This document shows, one piece after another, positions 54,554 to 62,978 of a stretch of DNA of 64,000 nt. The stretch covers positions 682,001-746,000 of the forward strand of contig NC_008610.1 of assembly GCF_000015105.1 (NCBI RefSeq), in the 5' to 3' direction. The notes under the pieces were generated by a model, which ran no database searches, was not told the origin of the DNA, and worked only from the letters and a program-made list of their open reading frames with translations. The translations under genes were made by a program, and so were the position numbers. This DNA comes from Candidatus Ruthia magnifica str. Cm (Calyptogena magnifica) (GTDB taxonomy: Bacteria; Pseudomonadota; Gammaproteobacteria; PS1; Pseudothioglobaceae). Numbering within the stretch: the stretch's first letter is position 1; every line of letters begins with the position of its first letter.

Positions 54554-56007
54554 CCTTTAAAACAAGGTTGTTTAGAATATTTATCCAATTCAACGGTTTT
54601 GTTTTTAAACAATTCAGAGTTGGTTACATGATGCATAGAAATAACTTCATTAGAAACCTTTGTCATTTTATTAAGAGTTTTGCTTTTTCCTGTCCGTGAC
54701 ATTGAGTGCCACTGGGTTAAAAGTCTAACATTGTTAATTGAATCATTATCGGTACGGTTAGTGACTTTAATATCTACCAATTCTTCTTTAACTTTAATTC
54801 TAGGCTGCCAAGACTCATCAATATGCATTTGTTGCCAAATATCATCTGCTGATTGATAATCAAATCCATCAAGCCCTAATTCTTTAGCAAGTAAACAAAT
54901 AATCTCCCAATCAGGTTTTGAGTAACCAGCTGGCGGTAAAAAGGCATTTTGCTTTAAGTATCTGCGTTCTGAGTTTTTTATGTGCCCTATTTTTTCTGAC
55001 CAACTACATGCTGGCAAAACAATATCTGCATCGTCAGTGGTTAAGGTTCTTGTAAAATCAGACACAATTAATGTCTCAAATTGTCGATAGTTAATCATAC
55101 TATGTGCAGGATTTGTTGCCATTACCCATAAGGTTTTAATTTGATTATTGGAAAAAAATTCAGTTGCGGTTAAATCATTTGTTCGTATGCCAATTTCACG
55201 ACCACCCATGGCATTACATTGCCCTGTTAAAGACAACACGCCACAGCCAGGTTTATTGATATTTCCAGTGATAATATGTGCATTAATTAAGGCATTGACC
55301 TTATCAGTTGCATCGGTTGATTGGGTTAATCCTTGAGAGTAAACACTAAGTACTTTTTTCTCTTTAAACCAAAACTGGTGTGGCAGGTTATTAATAATGT
55401 CCATGTCTTTACCAGGTTCAACTTGAATAAATAAATCAGATTTTTTAGCTGTGGTACTTTCATAGACATCAACACAAACCACAAAAGCCTTGGATTTTTT
55501 AATATGATTAAACACAATAGGGTGACAATCCGCAGTATTACTGCCAATAATAAAAATAGTTTGTGCCTGATAAATATCATCAAATGACACAGGTACAATA
55601 TCAGCACCATAGGCTCTTTTATTGGCTTCAACAGTAGAGTACATGCACAACCTTGAATTACTTTCAATATTGTCAATGCCGTAAGCCTCTGAAAATTGTT
55701 TAGCAACATAAAAATCTTCCATTAACATTTGCCCAGACAAGTACAAAGCTATTTGATGTTTTGGTGTTGATTCAAACGCTTTGGCTATGGCTTTAATGGC
55801 CTTATTCCAACTGCCTAATGATGGATTGATTAATCTCATATTATCCGTACCTACTGTTTCTAATAAAGTCTGCCCTTTAATACAAAGCATACCTTGATTA
55901 ACAGGAGAGTCTTTATCTCCTGTTAATTTTAATACAGACCCAGTTCGGGTAATTTCAATGCCGCATCCCACACCACAGTAAGGACAAGTTGTCTTAAAAT
56001 TCATCAT
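54550..56007 (-). CDS. nasA: Assimilatory nitrate reductase-like molybdopterin enzyme, unusually short
   Basis: Mo-bis-MGD enzyme reducing nitrate to nitrite. The N-terminal [4Fe-4S] motif is CPYCGVGC...GMLCIKG (about 9-44). NSRLCMYS (about 117-124) has the Mo-ligating Cys. Later family blocks are present in order: [70 protein letters not shown] and YSKQP. Yet the total is 485 residues, against about 730 in cyanobacterial NarB and more in other NasA. The missing parts are blocks between motifs (near residues 215, 280, 425 and 445), each removed without breaking the frame. Operon position last after nirB, narK and the kinase. Activity is uncertain. Confidence 0.85.
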   Translation of the reverse strand: MMNFKTTCPYCGVGCGIEITRTGSVLKLTGDKDSPVNQGMLCIKGQTLLETVGTDNMRLINPSLGSWNKAIKAIAKAFESTPKHQIALYLSGQMLMEDFYVAKQFSEAYGIDNIESNSRLCMYSTVEANKRAYGADIVPVSFDDIYQAQTIFIIGSNTADCHPIVFNHIKKSKAFVVCVDVYESTTAKKSDLFIQVEPGKDMDIINNLPHQFWFKEKKVLSVYSQGLTQSTDATDKVNALINAHIITGNINKPGCGVLSLTGQCNAMGGREIGIRTNDLTATEFFSNNQIKTLWVMATNPAHSMINYRQFETLIVSDFTRTLTTDDADIVLPACSWSEKIGHIKNSERRYLKQNAFLPPAGYSKPDWEIICLLAKELGLDGFDYQSADDIWQQMHIDESWQPRIKVKEELVDIKVTNRTDNDSINNVRLLTQWHSMSRTGKSKTLNKMTKVSNEVISMHHVTNSELFKNKTVELDKYSKQPCFKG

Positions 56008-56016
56008 TCTTCTCTT

Positions 56017-57717
56017 TTACTTAATAGCTAACATTAACAACAAAATAAAATTTAATGCAAACGATAACACACTTAATAGTCGATATTTTGTTAACTTTAA
56101 TTTTGGTTGTTTATTCTTTTGAGGTGATAAAAATACTGAATTTGGATGTTCTAAGTCATATAAAAATTCTGACAAAGTCTCATACCTTTCCGCATAATCT
56201 AGGCAACACGCCTTGCGTATAGCGCCATCAATCCACACAGGTAAATTTGGATTGTATATCAACACTGGCTCATAAATTAATTTAGATAATTTTTTAAAAC
56301 TCAAACTCTTATCTAATTTATTTTGATAAGGCAGATGAGATGAAAACATCTCATACACAATCACACCTAAACTAAATTGATCAGAGGCTTGTGAAACACT
56401 TTCATTTAAAATTACCTCTGGCGCAGTATAACCCTGCGTACCCTGATTGCCTATGAAATTAATAGGATTAACTAATTCTGCCACACCTGCAATTCTGGCT
56501 GAACCAAAATCAATAATCTTAATTTGACCAATTTCATCAATCATGATATTTTCTGGTTTTAAATCACAATGCAACATTTCTTGACGATGAAACGCTCGAA
56601 GTCCTTGAATAATTTGCTTCACAAAACCAACTACCACTTCAATATCAGAATGTTTATTTTTATCCATCCACGCTCGTAAAGTTTGTCCCTTAACATACAC
56701 CATAGCATAAGCCAAAAAGTTAGCCTTTTTATGACTGTTATAAATTTTAACAACATTGGGGCTTTGCACTCGTTGCCCTACCCACTTTTCATACATAAAA
56801 TGTTGTAAGTATTCTGGCTCATCTTCAAAATTAATAGAAGGGGTTTTAAGGGCAACTAACTGCTCAGTACTAATATCTTTAGCTAGATACAGTTGCATTT
56901 TTGCACTTGAAATAATTAAAGATTTTATCTCAAAGCCATTAATTTTCATTCCCTTGGTTAATTCAGGTGGTACAGGTTTTTGGGTTAACTCATCAAATAC
57001 TTCATCTAAATTTTTCTTTGGCAATTGCTTAATCGTTATGATCATAGCCGAAGCATTATCTTGAGAGTCTTGCTTAATTGCTCGCTCAACAATCTTATCA
57101 ACAGACGAGGCTTTGTTCATTAATGTTTCTAGTAATGTATGTTGCAAATAATCATGCACACCATCAGTTGTCATTAAAAATTGATCACCCAATTCAAGAT
57201 TAAAAGTTTGGTAGTCAACATTAATGCTTAAATCAAAACCCATCGCTCTTGTTAAATAGGTTTTTTCCTTGTTAAGGCTTAAAATATGATCTTTAGTCAG
57301 TTGTATTAACACTCCTTTTCTATAACGATAGATTCGTGAATCTCCTACATGAAAAATATGTGCGATATTTGATTTAATAATAACCACACTAAGTGTACAT
57401 AACATGGATGAAATTTCACCAAAACGCATTGATTGGGAGTACAGCCAATTATTAAGTGCTGAGATTACTTGACCAGCTGAATGTTCAACACTCCAAGATT
57501 CAGGGGTTGAATAATAATCACTTAAGAATCCTTTAACACAACAACCGCTTGCTTCTTTAGCTCGCTCACAAGCACTCACACCATCAGCAATAGCGCCTAC
57601 AATCCCTTTGTATTCTAGCGCTTTAGGGTTGGGTACATAGTAAGCGCAGGCATCTTGATTTTCCTCCTTAACACCTGCAATGCAATGCGAATTAACAATG
57701 ACTTTTAATTGTTTCAT
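56017..57717 (-). CDS. Bifunctional PP2C-type phosphatase/serine-threonine kinase, membrane-anchored
   Basis: A 566-residue fusion. The N-terminal PP2C-like phosphatase (about 1-240) shows GVKEENQDA, GAIADGVSACERAKEA, FHVGDSRIYRY, FLMTTDGVHDYL and DNASAMII. The kinase (about 260-530) has the ATP Lys in LVALKTP, catalytic loop HCDLKPEN (Cys replaces the usual Arg of HRD), DFGSAR and GTQGYTAPEV. A membrane helix ends the protein (about 546-564). The same fusion occurs in nitrate assimilation clusters of Pseudomonas and relatives, next to nirB and the nitrate transporter, suggesting control of uptake or reduction. It starts 2 bp after the transporter gene. Targets are unknown. Confidence 0.88.
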   Translation of the reverse strand: MKQLKVIVNSHCIAGVKEENQDACAYYVPNPKALEYKGIVGAIADGVSACERAKEASGCCVKGFLSDYYSTPESWSVEHSAGQVISALNNWLYSQSMRFGEISSMLCTLSVVIIKSNIAHIFHVGDSRIYRYRKGVLIQLTKDHILSLNKEKTYLTRAMGFDLSINVDYQTFNLELGDQFLMTTDGVHDYLQHTLLETLMNKASSVDKIVERAIKQDSQDNASAMIITIKQLPKKNLDEVFDELTQKPVPPELTKGMKINGFEIKSLIISSAKMQLYLAKDISTEQLVALKTPSINFEDEPEYLQHFMYEKWVGQRVQSPNVVKIYNSHKKANFLAYAMVYVKGQTLRAWMDKNKHSDIEVVVGFVKQIIQGLRAFHRQEMLHCDLKPENIMIDEIGQIKIIDFGSARIAGVAELVNPINFIGNQGTQGYTAPEVILNESVSQASDQFSLGVIVYEMFSSHLPYQNKLDKSLSFKKLSKLIYEPVLIYNPNLPVWIDGAIRKACCLDYAERYETLSEFLYDLEHPNSVFLSPQKNKQPKLKLTKYRLLSVLSFALNFILLLMLAIK

Positions 57718-57719
57718 AA

Positions 57720-59186
57720 TTAATTTAGCTTGATTATTTCAACCGTTCCATCGTCTAAAATCTCAGTCATGTGCCCTTTTGGCTCTTCTAAAAAGATAAT
57801 AATCAGTGCTAATACTAGCGAACTAACCATGCCAATTAGCATAAAAAACTCATCATAATCTACCAAAGAATTTGCAGTTAAGAACAATACTGCGCCCACA
57901 TTACCAAATGCACCAGCCATGCCTGCAATCTGACCTGTTAGCCTTCTTTGAATCAGTGGCACCATGGCAAATACTGCACCTGAACCTGCTTTGGAAAAAA
58001 TACCACCAACAATTGTCAACACTACCACTAAATGGATAGACCAGCTTTTATCCACATTACTTAACGTTAAAAAACTTAAAGTAATACCAAAGAAAAGGAC
58101 AACTAATGTTATCTTTCGACCGTATTTATCACTCAAATAACCACCACCCGGTCTAGCAAATAAATTAATAAATGGATACACACCCGCCAACAATGCAGCT
58201 GTAATTTTTGGCAATTCAAACCAATCAACATAAAACATGGCTAGAACTGAAACCACAGCCAATTCAGTACCAAAAGTAACCAAATAAGCCCAATCTAAAA
58301 TCGCCACCTGTTTAAATTTATATTGATATTGCTTAGGTATAGAATTCTTTAAATGTTGCGCATTAACAGTCCAAGTTTTAAACACTTGAAAAACAAACAC
58401 AAATGCAAAAACAATATACACACTAAATTCCATATTTGATGAAATTATATTCATTTTTTCAGGTGATAATTTCCAAGTGAGCAGCGACAAAGAAAGATAT
58501 AAGGGTATGTTCATTAAAATATACAACACTAAATCCGAGTAGCTACTCACTTCCATTGCGCCTATTTTTTTAGGTTTAAAATAAGTTGATCCTTTGGGCG
58601 TATTAGTGACATTAAAGTAATAAAAAATACCATAACCTATTGCCAATACACTAGCAATGATAATCGCATAACGCCAACCATCAATCTCGCCAAAACTACT
58701 TGCGATAAAAGGTAACAACATGGCCGCACCTGCTGAACCAAAATTACCCCAACCACCATAAATACCTTGTGCAGCACCCGTTTGTTTTGCTGGAAACCAC
58801 TCAGAAATCATACGAATACCGACTACAAATCCAGCACCAATAAAACCTGATAAGAATCTAAGCAAAGCAAGTTGTTCATAAGACTGCATCCAACTAAATG
58901 CAATTGAAACAAGCCCACCTAAAACTAAAATAGAGGAGAACATAATTTTAGGCCCGAATTTATCAACCAGCATACCAACCACAATTCTTGCTGGAATAGT
59001 CATGGCAACATTAAGAATCAGTAGCACTTTTGCCTGTTGCTCACTCAATGATAAGGCTTGTTGTATAAATGGCATCATTGGTCCAAGGCTAAGCCATACA
59101 ACAAAGGTCATAAAAAAAGCAAACCAAGTTAAATGCAAAATGCGATATTTGCCCTTAAATGAAAATAAATTTAATTTATCTTTCAT
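57720..59186 (-). CDS. Nitrate/nitrite MFS transporter (NarK/NasA type)
   Basis: A 488-residue, 12-helix inner-membrane carrier. The nitrate-porter signature is seen in GFVVGIRMISEWFPAKQTGAAQGIYGGWGNFGSAGA (about 119-154, quoted across; the Arg, and the Gly-rich G-x-x-G-x-x-G-N-x-G pattern) and again in the second half (RLTGQIAGMAGAFGNVGAV). MFS loop motifs LVDKFGPK and LSDKYGRK are present. It lies 15 bp after nirB and is followed at 2 bp by the kinase gene. It should import nitrate for the downstream reductase. Confidence 0.92.
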   Translation of the reverse strand: MKDKLNLFSFKGKYRILHLTWFAFFMTFVVWLSLGPMMPFIQQALSLSEQQAKVLLILNVAMTIPARIVVGMLVDKFGPKIMFSSILVLGGLVSIAFSWMQSYEQLALLRFLSGFIGAGFVVGIRMISEWFPAKQTGAAQGIYGGWGNFGSAGAAMLLPFIASSFGEIDGWRYAIIIASVLAIGYGIFYYFNVTNTPKGSTYFKPKKIGAMEVSSYSDLVLYILMNIPLYLSLSLLTWKLSPEKMNIISSNMEFSVYIVFAFVFVFQVFKTWTVNAQHLKNSIPKQYQYKFKQVAILDWAYLVTFGTELAVVSVLAMFYVDWFELPKITAALLAGVYPFINLFARPGGGYLSDKYGRKITLVVLFFGITLSFLTLSNVDKSWSIHLVVVLTIVGGIFSKAGSGAVFAMVPLIQRRLTGQIAGMAGAFGNVGAVLFLTANSLVDYDEFFMLIGMVSSLVLALIIIFLEEPKGHMTEILDDGTVEIIKLN

Positions 59187-59201
59187 GATTAACTCCTTAT
59201 A

Positions 59202-61577
59202 TCATGCTGAACGCCTATGGTCTATTGTTTCCCATGGATTTTTAATGGTTTTAGGTAGTAAGTCTGCGTAGTGTTTGATCATTGAAGGTGTCTTTAGTTT
59301 GGATTGAATATAGTCTAGACCCACACGTTCTTCAAAATGTATCACACGTTCAAGATAATTAGCCTCAATACGATATAACTGCACAAAAGCCTTAAGATAT
59401 TCAATCACCTCTTCTTCAGTTTCAAAAAATCTGTCTTTCAAACAAGCCTTAGTTCGAATCCCGCAAGCTCCTGCCACATGAATTTCATAACCTTTTTCAG
59501 TACAAATCACACCAAAATCTTTAATCGTAACTTCGGCACAATTACGCGGGCAACCGCTCACACCCATTTTAAATTTGTGTGGCATAAAGTGTGACCAAAC
59601 AGCATCTTCCATTTTAATAGAAAGCCCCATAGAATTTTGTGTACCCATCATACAATGATCTGTGCCAACACAAGATTTACACGTTCTAGTAGCCTTTCCA
59701 TAAGCATAACCAGCTTTCATGCCTGCCTCAGTCATTTTGTCCCATATATCATTTAAGTTCTCCTTAGGAATACCTAATAAATCAATACGCTGCCCACCAG
59801 TTACTTTAATCGTTGGAACTTCATATTTAACAGCAATATCAGCCAATGCTTTAAGTTCTTTAGGTGTTGTCAATCCACCCTGCATTTGTGGCACAATGGA
59901 ATAAGTGCCATCTCTTTGTTTATTGGCATGCATTTTTTCATTGTGCGGTCGTTCATCATCATTATGAATATACGCTTCATTAAACTGTGAAGATAAATAA
60001 TAATTAATGGCCGCACCACAAGCCTCACAAATATCGTCAAAATCAAGTGCATTTCGAACGTCATTAACACTAACAACTTTATCTAAAACTCTAATATATT
60101 GACGCACTTCTTCTGTTGAATATTTTGTACAATCACACAAGACATCTTTGCTTAATATTTCAGCACTAGCAACAAAGCTAAATACTTGTTTAGCCACTGA
60201 AGTACAGCCACCACAACCTGTTGCACAACCTGTTTCTTCTTGTAATGCCTTAAAAGTATCACAACCACCTGCCACTGCACTTACAATGTCACCTTTAGTA
60301 ACACCTATGCAACCACATACTTGTTCATCTTCAGACATCTTTTCAACACCTTTGGCACCTGTGCTTGAATCGTCAATATTAATATCACCAAATAGTAAAG
60401 TTTTGCGAATACTGGCAATGTCTGTTTCTTTTTTAATTAAGTCAAAATAAAACAACCCATCTGTTGAATCACCAAATAAAACTGCACCAACCAATTTGTT
60501 ATCTCTAATAGACAATCTTTTACGAGTGTTAAGTGCATGATCCTTGGAACACATAACCTCATCTTCAAGATTATCAAACTCTCCTGCTGAGAAGACATCC
60601 ACACCTGAAATTTTTAGCTTGGTAGAAATATCTGAACCTGTGTACATATGATGAGACACCTCACATATCTGCTCAGCACACACACGTGCCTGTTCAAACA
60701 GTGGTGCTACCAAACCATACGACATACCTCGGTGCTTAATACACTCACCCACTGAGTAAATAGCAGGGTCAGAAGTCATCATTGTGTCACCCACAATAAT
60801 ACCTCTGTCTGTCTGTAACCCTGCAGCTTTTGCTAAAGAATCTTCAGGAATAATGCCTACCGACATAACAACCATATCAACATCCATTGTCGTTCCATCC
60901 TCAAATTCCAGGGCTTTAACTGTATTTGTTCCAATAATTTTATTGGTTATCGTACCTAACTTGAATTTAATATTTTTCTGTTCTAATACTTTTTGCAATA
61001 AGACACCAGATGAAGTATCTAATTGCATATTCATAATAGAATCCATGTTGCCAATCACAGTAACATCAAACTCTAACTCATTAAGTCCATTAGCAGCCTC
61101 AAGCCCTAATAAACCCGTACCAATTATTGCTACTTTTTTAGCTTGACCAGATTTTGATTGCATATACTCAACATCATAAATATCTCTAAACGACACCACG
61201 CCCTCTAACGTTTTACCTGGCAATGGTAAAATAAAAGGCCTTGACCCCGTGCAAATCACTAATCGATCGTATACCACTGAATATGATATCTTCCCATTGG
61301 TTAATAAAATACTTTTATTAAATCTATCAATAAACGACACCAAGCAACCTGGCTTAAAGGTAATGTTATTTTGAGAGAAATAAGACTCATCATGCGTCTT
61401 TATATCTTCAAAATCTTTCTCTCCTGCTAAAACAGATGAGAGCATAATTCTGTTATATGGTAACACCTTCTCCTCACCAATAATAGTGATTTGATACATC
61501 AGTGGGTCAATTTTTAACACCTCATCAACCACCTTCATGGCACTCATTCCAGATCCAACTATGACTAAATTTTTCAT
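59202..61577 (-). CDS. nirB: Assimilatory nitrite reductase large subunit NirB
   Basis: Reduces nitrite to ammonium with NAD(P)H in the cytosol. It has 791 residues. The FAD domain begins VIVGSGMSAMKVVDE and the NADH motif is IIGTGLLGLEAANGL (about 150-164). A BFD-like [2Fe-2S] domain has CGCIGVTKGDI with CATGCGGC (about 413-460). The sirohaem/[4Fe-4S] half carries CVGTDHC (about 647-653) and SGCPRNCAE (about 687-695), so all cluster Cys are present. It is first in the operon, preceded by a leader of about 220 nt with two hairpins. The usual partner gene nirD is missing next to it. Confidence 0.94.
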   Translation of the reverse strand: MKNLVIVGSGMSAMKVVDEVLKIDPLMYQITIIGEEKVLPYNRIMLSSVLAGEKDFEDIKTHDESYFSQNNITFKPGCLVSFIDRFNKSILLTNGKISYSVVYDRLVICTGSRPFILPLPGKTLEGVVSFRDIYDVEYMQSKSGQAKKVAIIGTGLLGLEAANGLNELEFDVTVIGNMDSIMNMQLDTSSGVLLQKVLEQKNIKFKLGTITNKIIGTNTVKALEFEDGTTMDVDMVVMSVGIIPEDSLAKAAGLQTDRGIIVGDTMMTSDPAIYSVGECIKHRGMSYGLVAPLFEQARVCAEQICEVSHHMYTGSDISTKLKISGVDVFSAGEFDNLEDEVMCSKDHALNTRKRLSIRDNKLVGAVLFGDSTDGLFYFDLIKKETDIASIRKTLLFGDINIDDSSTGAKGVEKMSEDEQVCGCIGVTKGDIVSAVAGGCDTFKALQEETGCATGCGGCTSVAKQVFSFVASAEILSKDVLCDCTKYSTEEVRQYIRVLDKVVSVNDVRNALDFDDICEACGAAINYYLSSQFNEAYIHNDDERPHNEKMHANKQRDGTYSIVPQMQGGLTTPKELKALADIAVKYEVPTIKVTGGQRIDLLGIPKENLNDIWDKMTEAGMKAGYAYGKATRTCKSCVGTDHCMMGTQNSMGLSIKMEDAVWSHFMPHKFKMGVSGCPRNCAEVTIKDFGVICTEKGYEIHVAGACGIRTKACLKDRFFETEEEVIEYLKAFVQLYRIEANYLERVIHFEERVGLDYIQSKLKTPSMIKHYADLLPKTIKNPWETIDHRRSA

Positions 61578-61625
61578 GCTATTTTCCTGCCTTGTTTTAA
61601 TGTTTTATACTTTTTATAAAGCAAA

Positions 61626-61677
61626 AAGCCAGTTATCGCATTTATATACATAAACATAAAAATACAATAACTGGCTT
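61626..61677 (-). terminator. Second leader hairpin before nirB, terminator-like
   Basis: On the minus strand an 11-bp perfect inverted repeat (AAGCCAGTTAT / ATAACTGGCTT, arms 61667-61677 and 61626-61636) closes a 30-nt loop and is followed by TTTGC and TTTATA. With the terminal A-T pairs counted as tail, the U-run is five. It lies about 50 bp before the nirB start and inside the predicted leader, so it may act as an attenuator rather than an end-of-gene terminator. Confidence 0.55.
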
Positions 61678-61720
61678 CAATACCTATTTGCCAACTCTAC
61701 TTTGAAATTGACGAAAAAAA

Positions 61721-61762
61721 ACGTTTACTTAATAATCTCATTAAGAAAAATTAAGTAAACGT
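61721..61762 (-). terminator. First leader hairpin before nirB, terminator-like
   Basis: A 13-bp perfect inverted repeat (ACGTTTACTTAAT / ATTAAGTAAACGT, arms 61750-61762 and 61721-61733) with a 16-nt loop is followed on the minus strand by seven T. On the plus strand no T-run follows, so its direction is that of nirB. The loop contains another CTTAAT that can pair with ATTAAG in an alternative shorter hairpin, allowing mutually exclusive folds. No minus-strand gene ends upstream, which argues for an attenuator in the nirB leader. Confidence 0.65.
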
Positions 61763-61801
61763 CTGTGTTTGTTGTTGCCCTTCATTAGGTAACTGTGTTA
61801 A

Positions 61802-61810
61802 ATTATATCA
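61802..61810 (-). promoter_or_regulatory. Extended -10 promoter for the nirB operon
   Basis: TGATATAAT on the minus strand is a consensus extended -10 element (TGnTATAAT). No good -35 is needed for such promoters and none is seen at 17 bp. Transcription would start near 61795, leaving about 218 nt before the nirB ATG that contain both hairpins. No NtrC/sigma-54 (GG-N10-GC) element was found. Confidence 0.5.
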
Positions 61811-61856
61811 AAAAATTAAGTTAAAATGTACCAATTTATTGTAAAGGTTTTTTAAC

Positions 61857-62306
61857 ATAGACAAAATAATTATACAGCAACAAGATTTTGACTTATCAAC
61901 AGAGATAGTACTGATCAAAAATAACCATTCTGATATTGGCGCAGTGGTCAGTTTTGTTGGCTTTGTACGTGATTTAGATGATAGCCAAATTCAAAAAATG
62001 ACGTTAGAGCATTATCCTGAGATGACTGAAAAAGCACTAAAATCTATTATTGATGAAGCCAAAAAACGTTGGTCTATTGGTAATATAACTCTTATTCATC
62101 GCGTGGGTGATTTAAATATTAATGATCAAATTGTATTGGTGATTACAAGTAGCAAACATCGTCAATCTGCTTTTGCATCTTGCGAATTTATTATGGACTA
62201 TTTAAAAACTCAAGCACCATTTTGGAAAAAAGAATACGCTCAAAATAAAAGCAAATGGGTTAAAGCAAAAAGTAGCGATAAAAACCAAAAAAATCGTTGG
62301 GAGTAG
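61857..62306 (+). CDS. moaE: Molybdopterin synthase catalytic subunit MoaE
   Basis: Transfers sulfur from MoaD to precursor Z in molybdopterin synthesis. The conserved N-terminal strand (KIIIQQQDFDLSTE) is present in frame but there is no ATG, GTG or TTG before it. An ATA at 61857, nine bases after an AAAGG site, is where the start should be and gives 149 residues. The first canonical start is a GTG at 61944, inside the conserved GAVVSFVGFVRD block, and would yield only 120 residues. Other family motifs are TLEHYPEMTEKAL, IHRVGDL, MDYLKTQAPFWKKE (active-site Lys) and KWVKAKSSD. MoaD is not in the window. Confidence 0.85.
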   Translation: MDKIIIQQQDFDLSTEIVLIKNNHSDIGAVVSFVGFVRDLDDSQIQKMTLEHYPEMTEKALKSIIDEAKKRWSIGNITLIHRVGDLNINDQIVLVITSSKHRQSAFASCEFIMDYLKTQAPFWKKEYAQNKSKWVKAKSSDKNQKNRWE

Positions 62307-62311
62307 TAACC

Positions 62312-62896
62312 TTACTGTTTAATTTTAAAATCTTCAGGTGAGTTTAGATTAATAAACATGTCTGCTTGATCTAAAAAATCAACTTTTTGTGCATGATTAC
62401 TCTTAAACCACATACCAGTCTTGCGATTACCTTGTGTTAAAAATTCACTCAAATTATCTTTTAAATTAGTCTTAATTAATGAAAAAGTAGGATGCATTTT
62501 TTGCCCCTGCATTGCCACACAAATGTTGACATCAGATTTTTGCATATTTTCCAATAATCTAGCCACAAGACTTTGATTAATAAACGGCCCATCACATGGC
62601 ACAACCAATAAATATTTTGTCTTGACTTTAATCAAAGCCGACAAAATACCAGCAAGTGGCCCTTGAAACCCAGGCAAACTATCAGTAACAACTTCACCAA
62701 ATTTTTGATATGCAAAAAGGTTTCTATTGGCACTCACTAATATATTATGGACATCTTGATGGATAATATCGACCACATAACTAATCAAAGGCTTATCATT
62801 AAATAAAATTAAACCCTTATCTTGAACGTTCATACGTGTAGCTCGACCACCTGAAAGTATGACAGCAGTGATGTCACTTTTAACGATGTTTTTCAT
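62312..62896 (-). CDS. mobA: Molybdenum cofactor guanylyltransferase MobA
   Basis: Attaches GMP to molybdopterin to make the MGD form used by nitrate reductase. It has 194 residues from ATG at 62896; 14 more open codons upstream are not conserved. The nucleotide-binding signature AVILSGGRATRMNVQDKGLI (about 11-30), DSLPGFQGPLAGI (about 79-91) and VPCDGPFI (about 106-113, metal Asp) are typical. It converges on moaE (5 bp apart) and is divergent from moeA, so the three Moco genes are clustered but not one operon. Confidence 0.92.
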   Translation of the reverse strand: MKNIVKSDITAVILSGGRATRMNVQDKGLILFNDKPLISYVVDIIHQDVHNILVSANRNLFAYQKFGEVVTDSLPGFQGPLAGILSALIKVKTKYLLVVPCDGPFINQSLVARLLENMQKSDVNICVAMQGQKMHPTFSLIKTNLKDNLSEFLTQGNRKTGMWFKSNHAQKVDFLDQADMFINLNSPEDFKIKQ

Positions 62897-62978
62897 ATGG
62901 GTATGTTGTTTGTCAAATGTATAGGCTGTATGATACAATCAAACAATTAACTTAAATTATAAATCAAAAAAAATTATC

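Noticed and set aside
54550-56007. Formate dehydrogenase as alternative for the molybdopterin enzyme
   Set aside because: Operon partners (nirB, nitrate carrier, kinase fusion) and the NSRLCM and YSQGxxQS motifs point to assimilatory nitrate reductase.
61721-61762. Hairpin as a terminator for moaE or another plus-strand gene
   Set aside because: It lies upstream of moaE and has no T-run on the plus strand.
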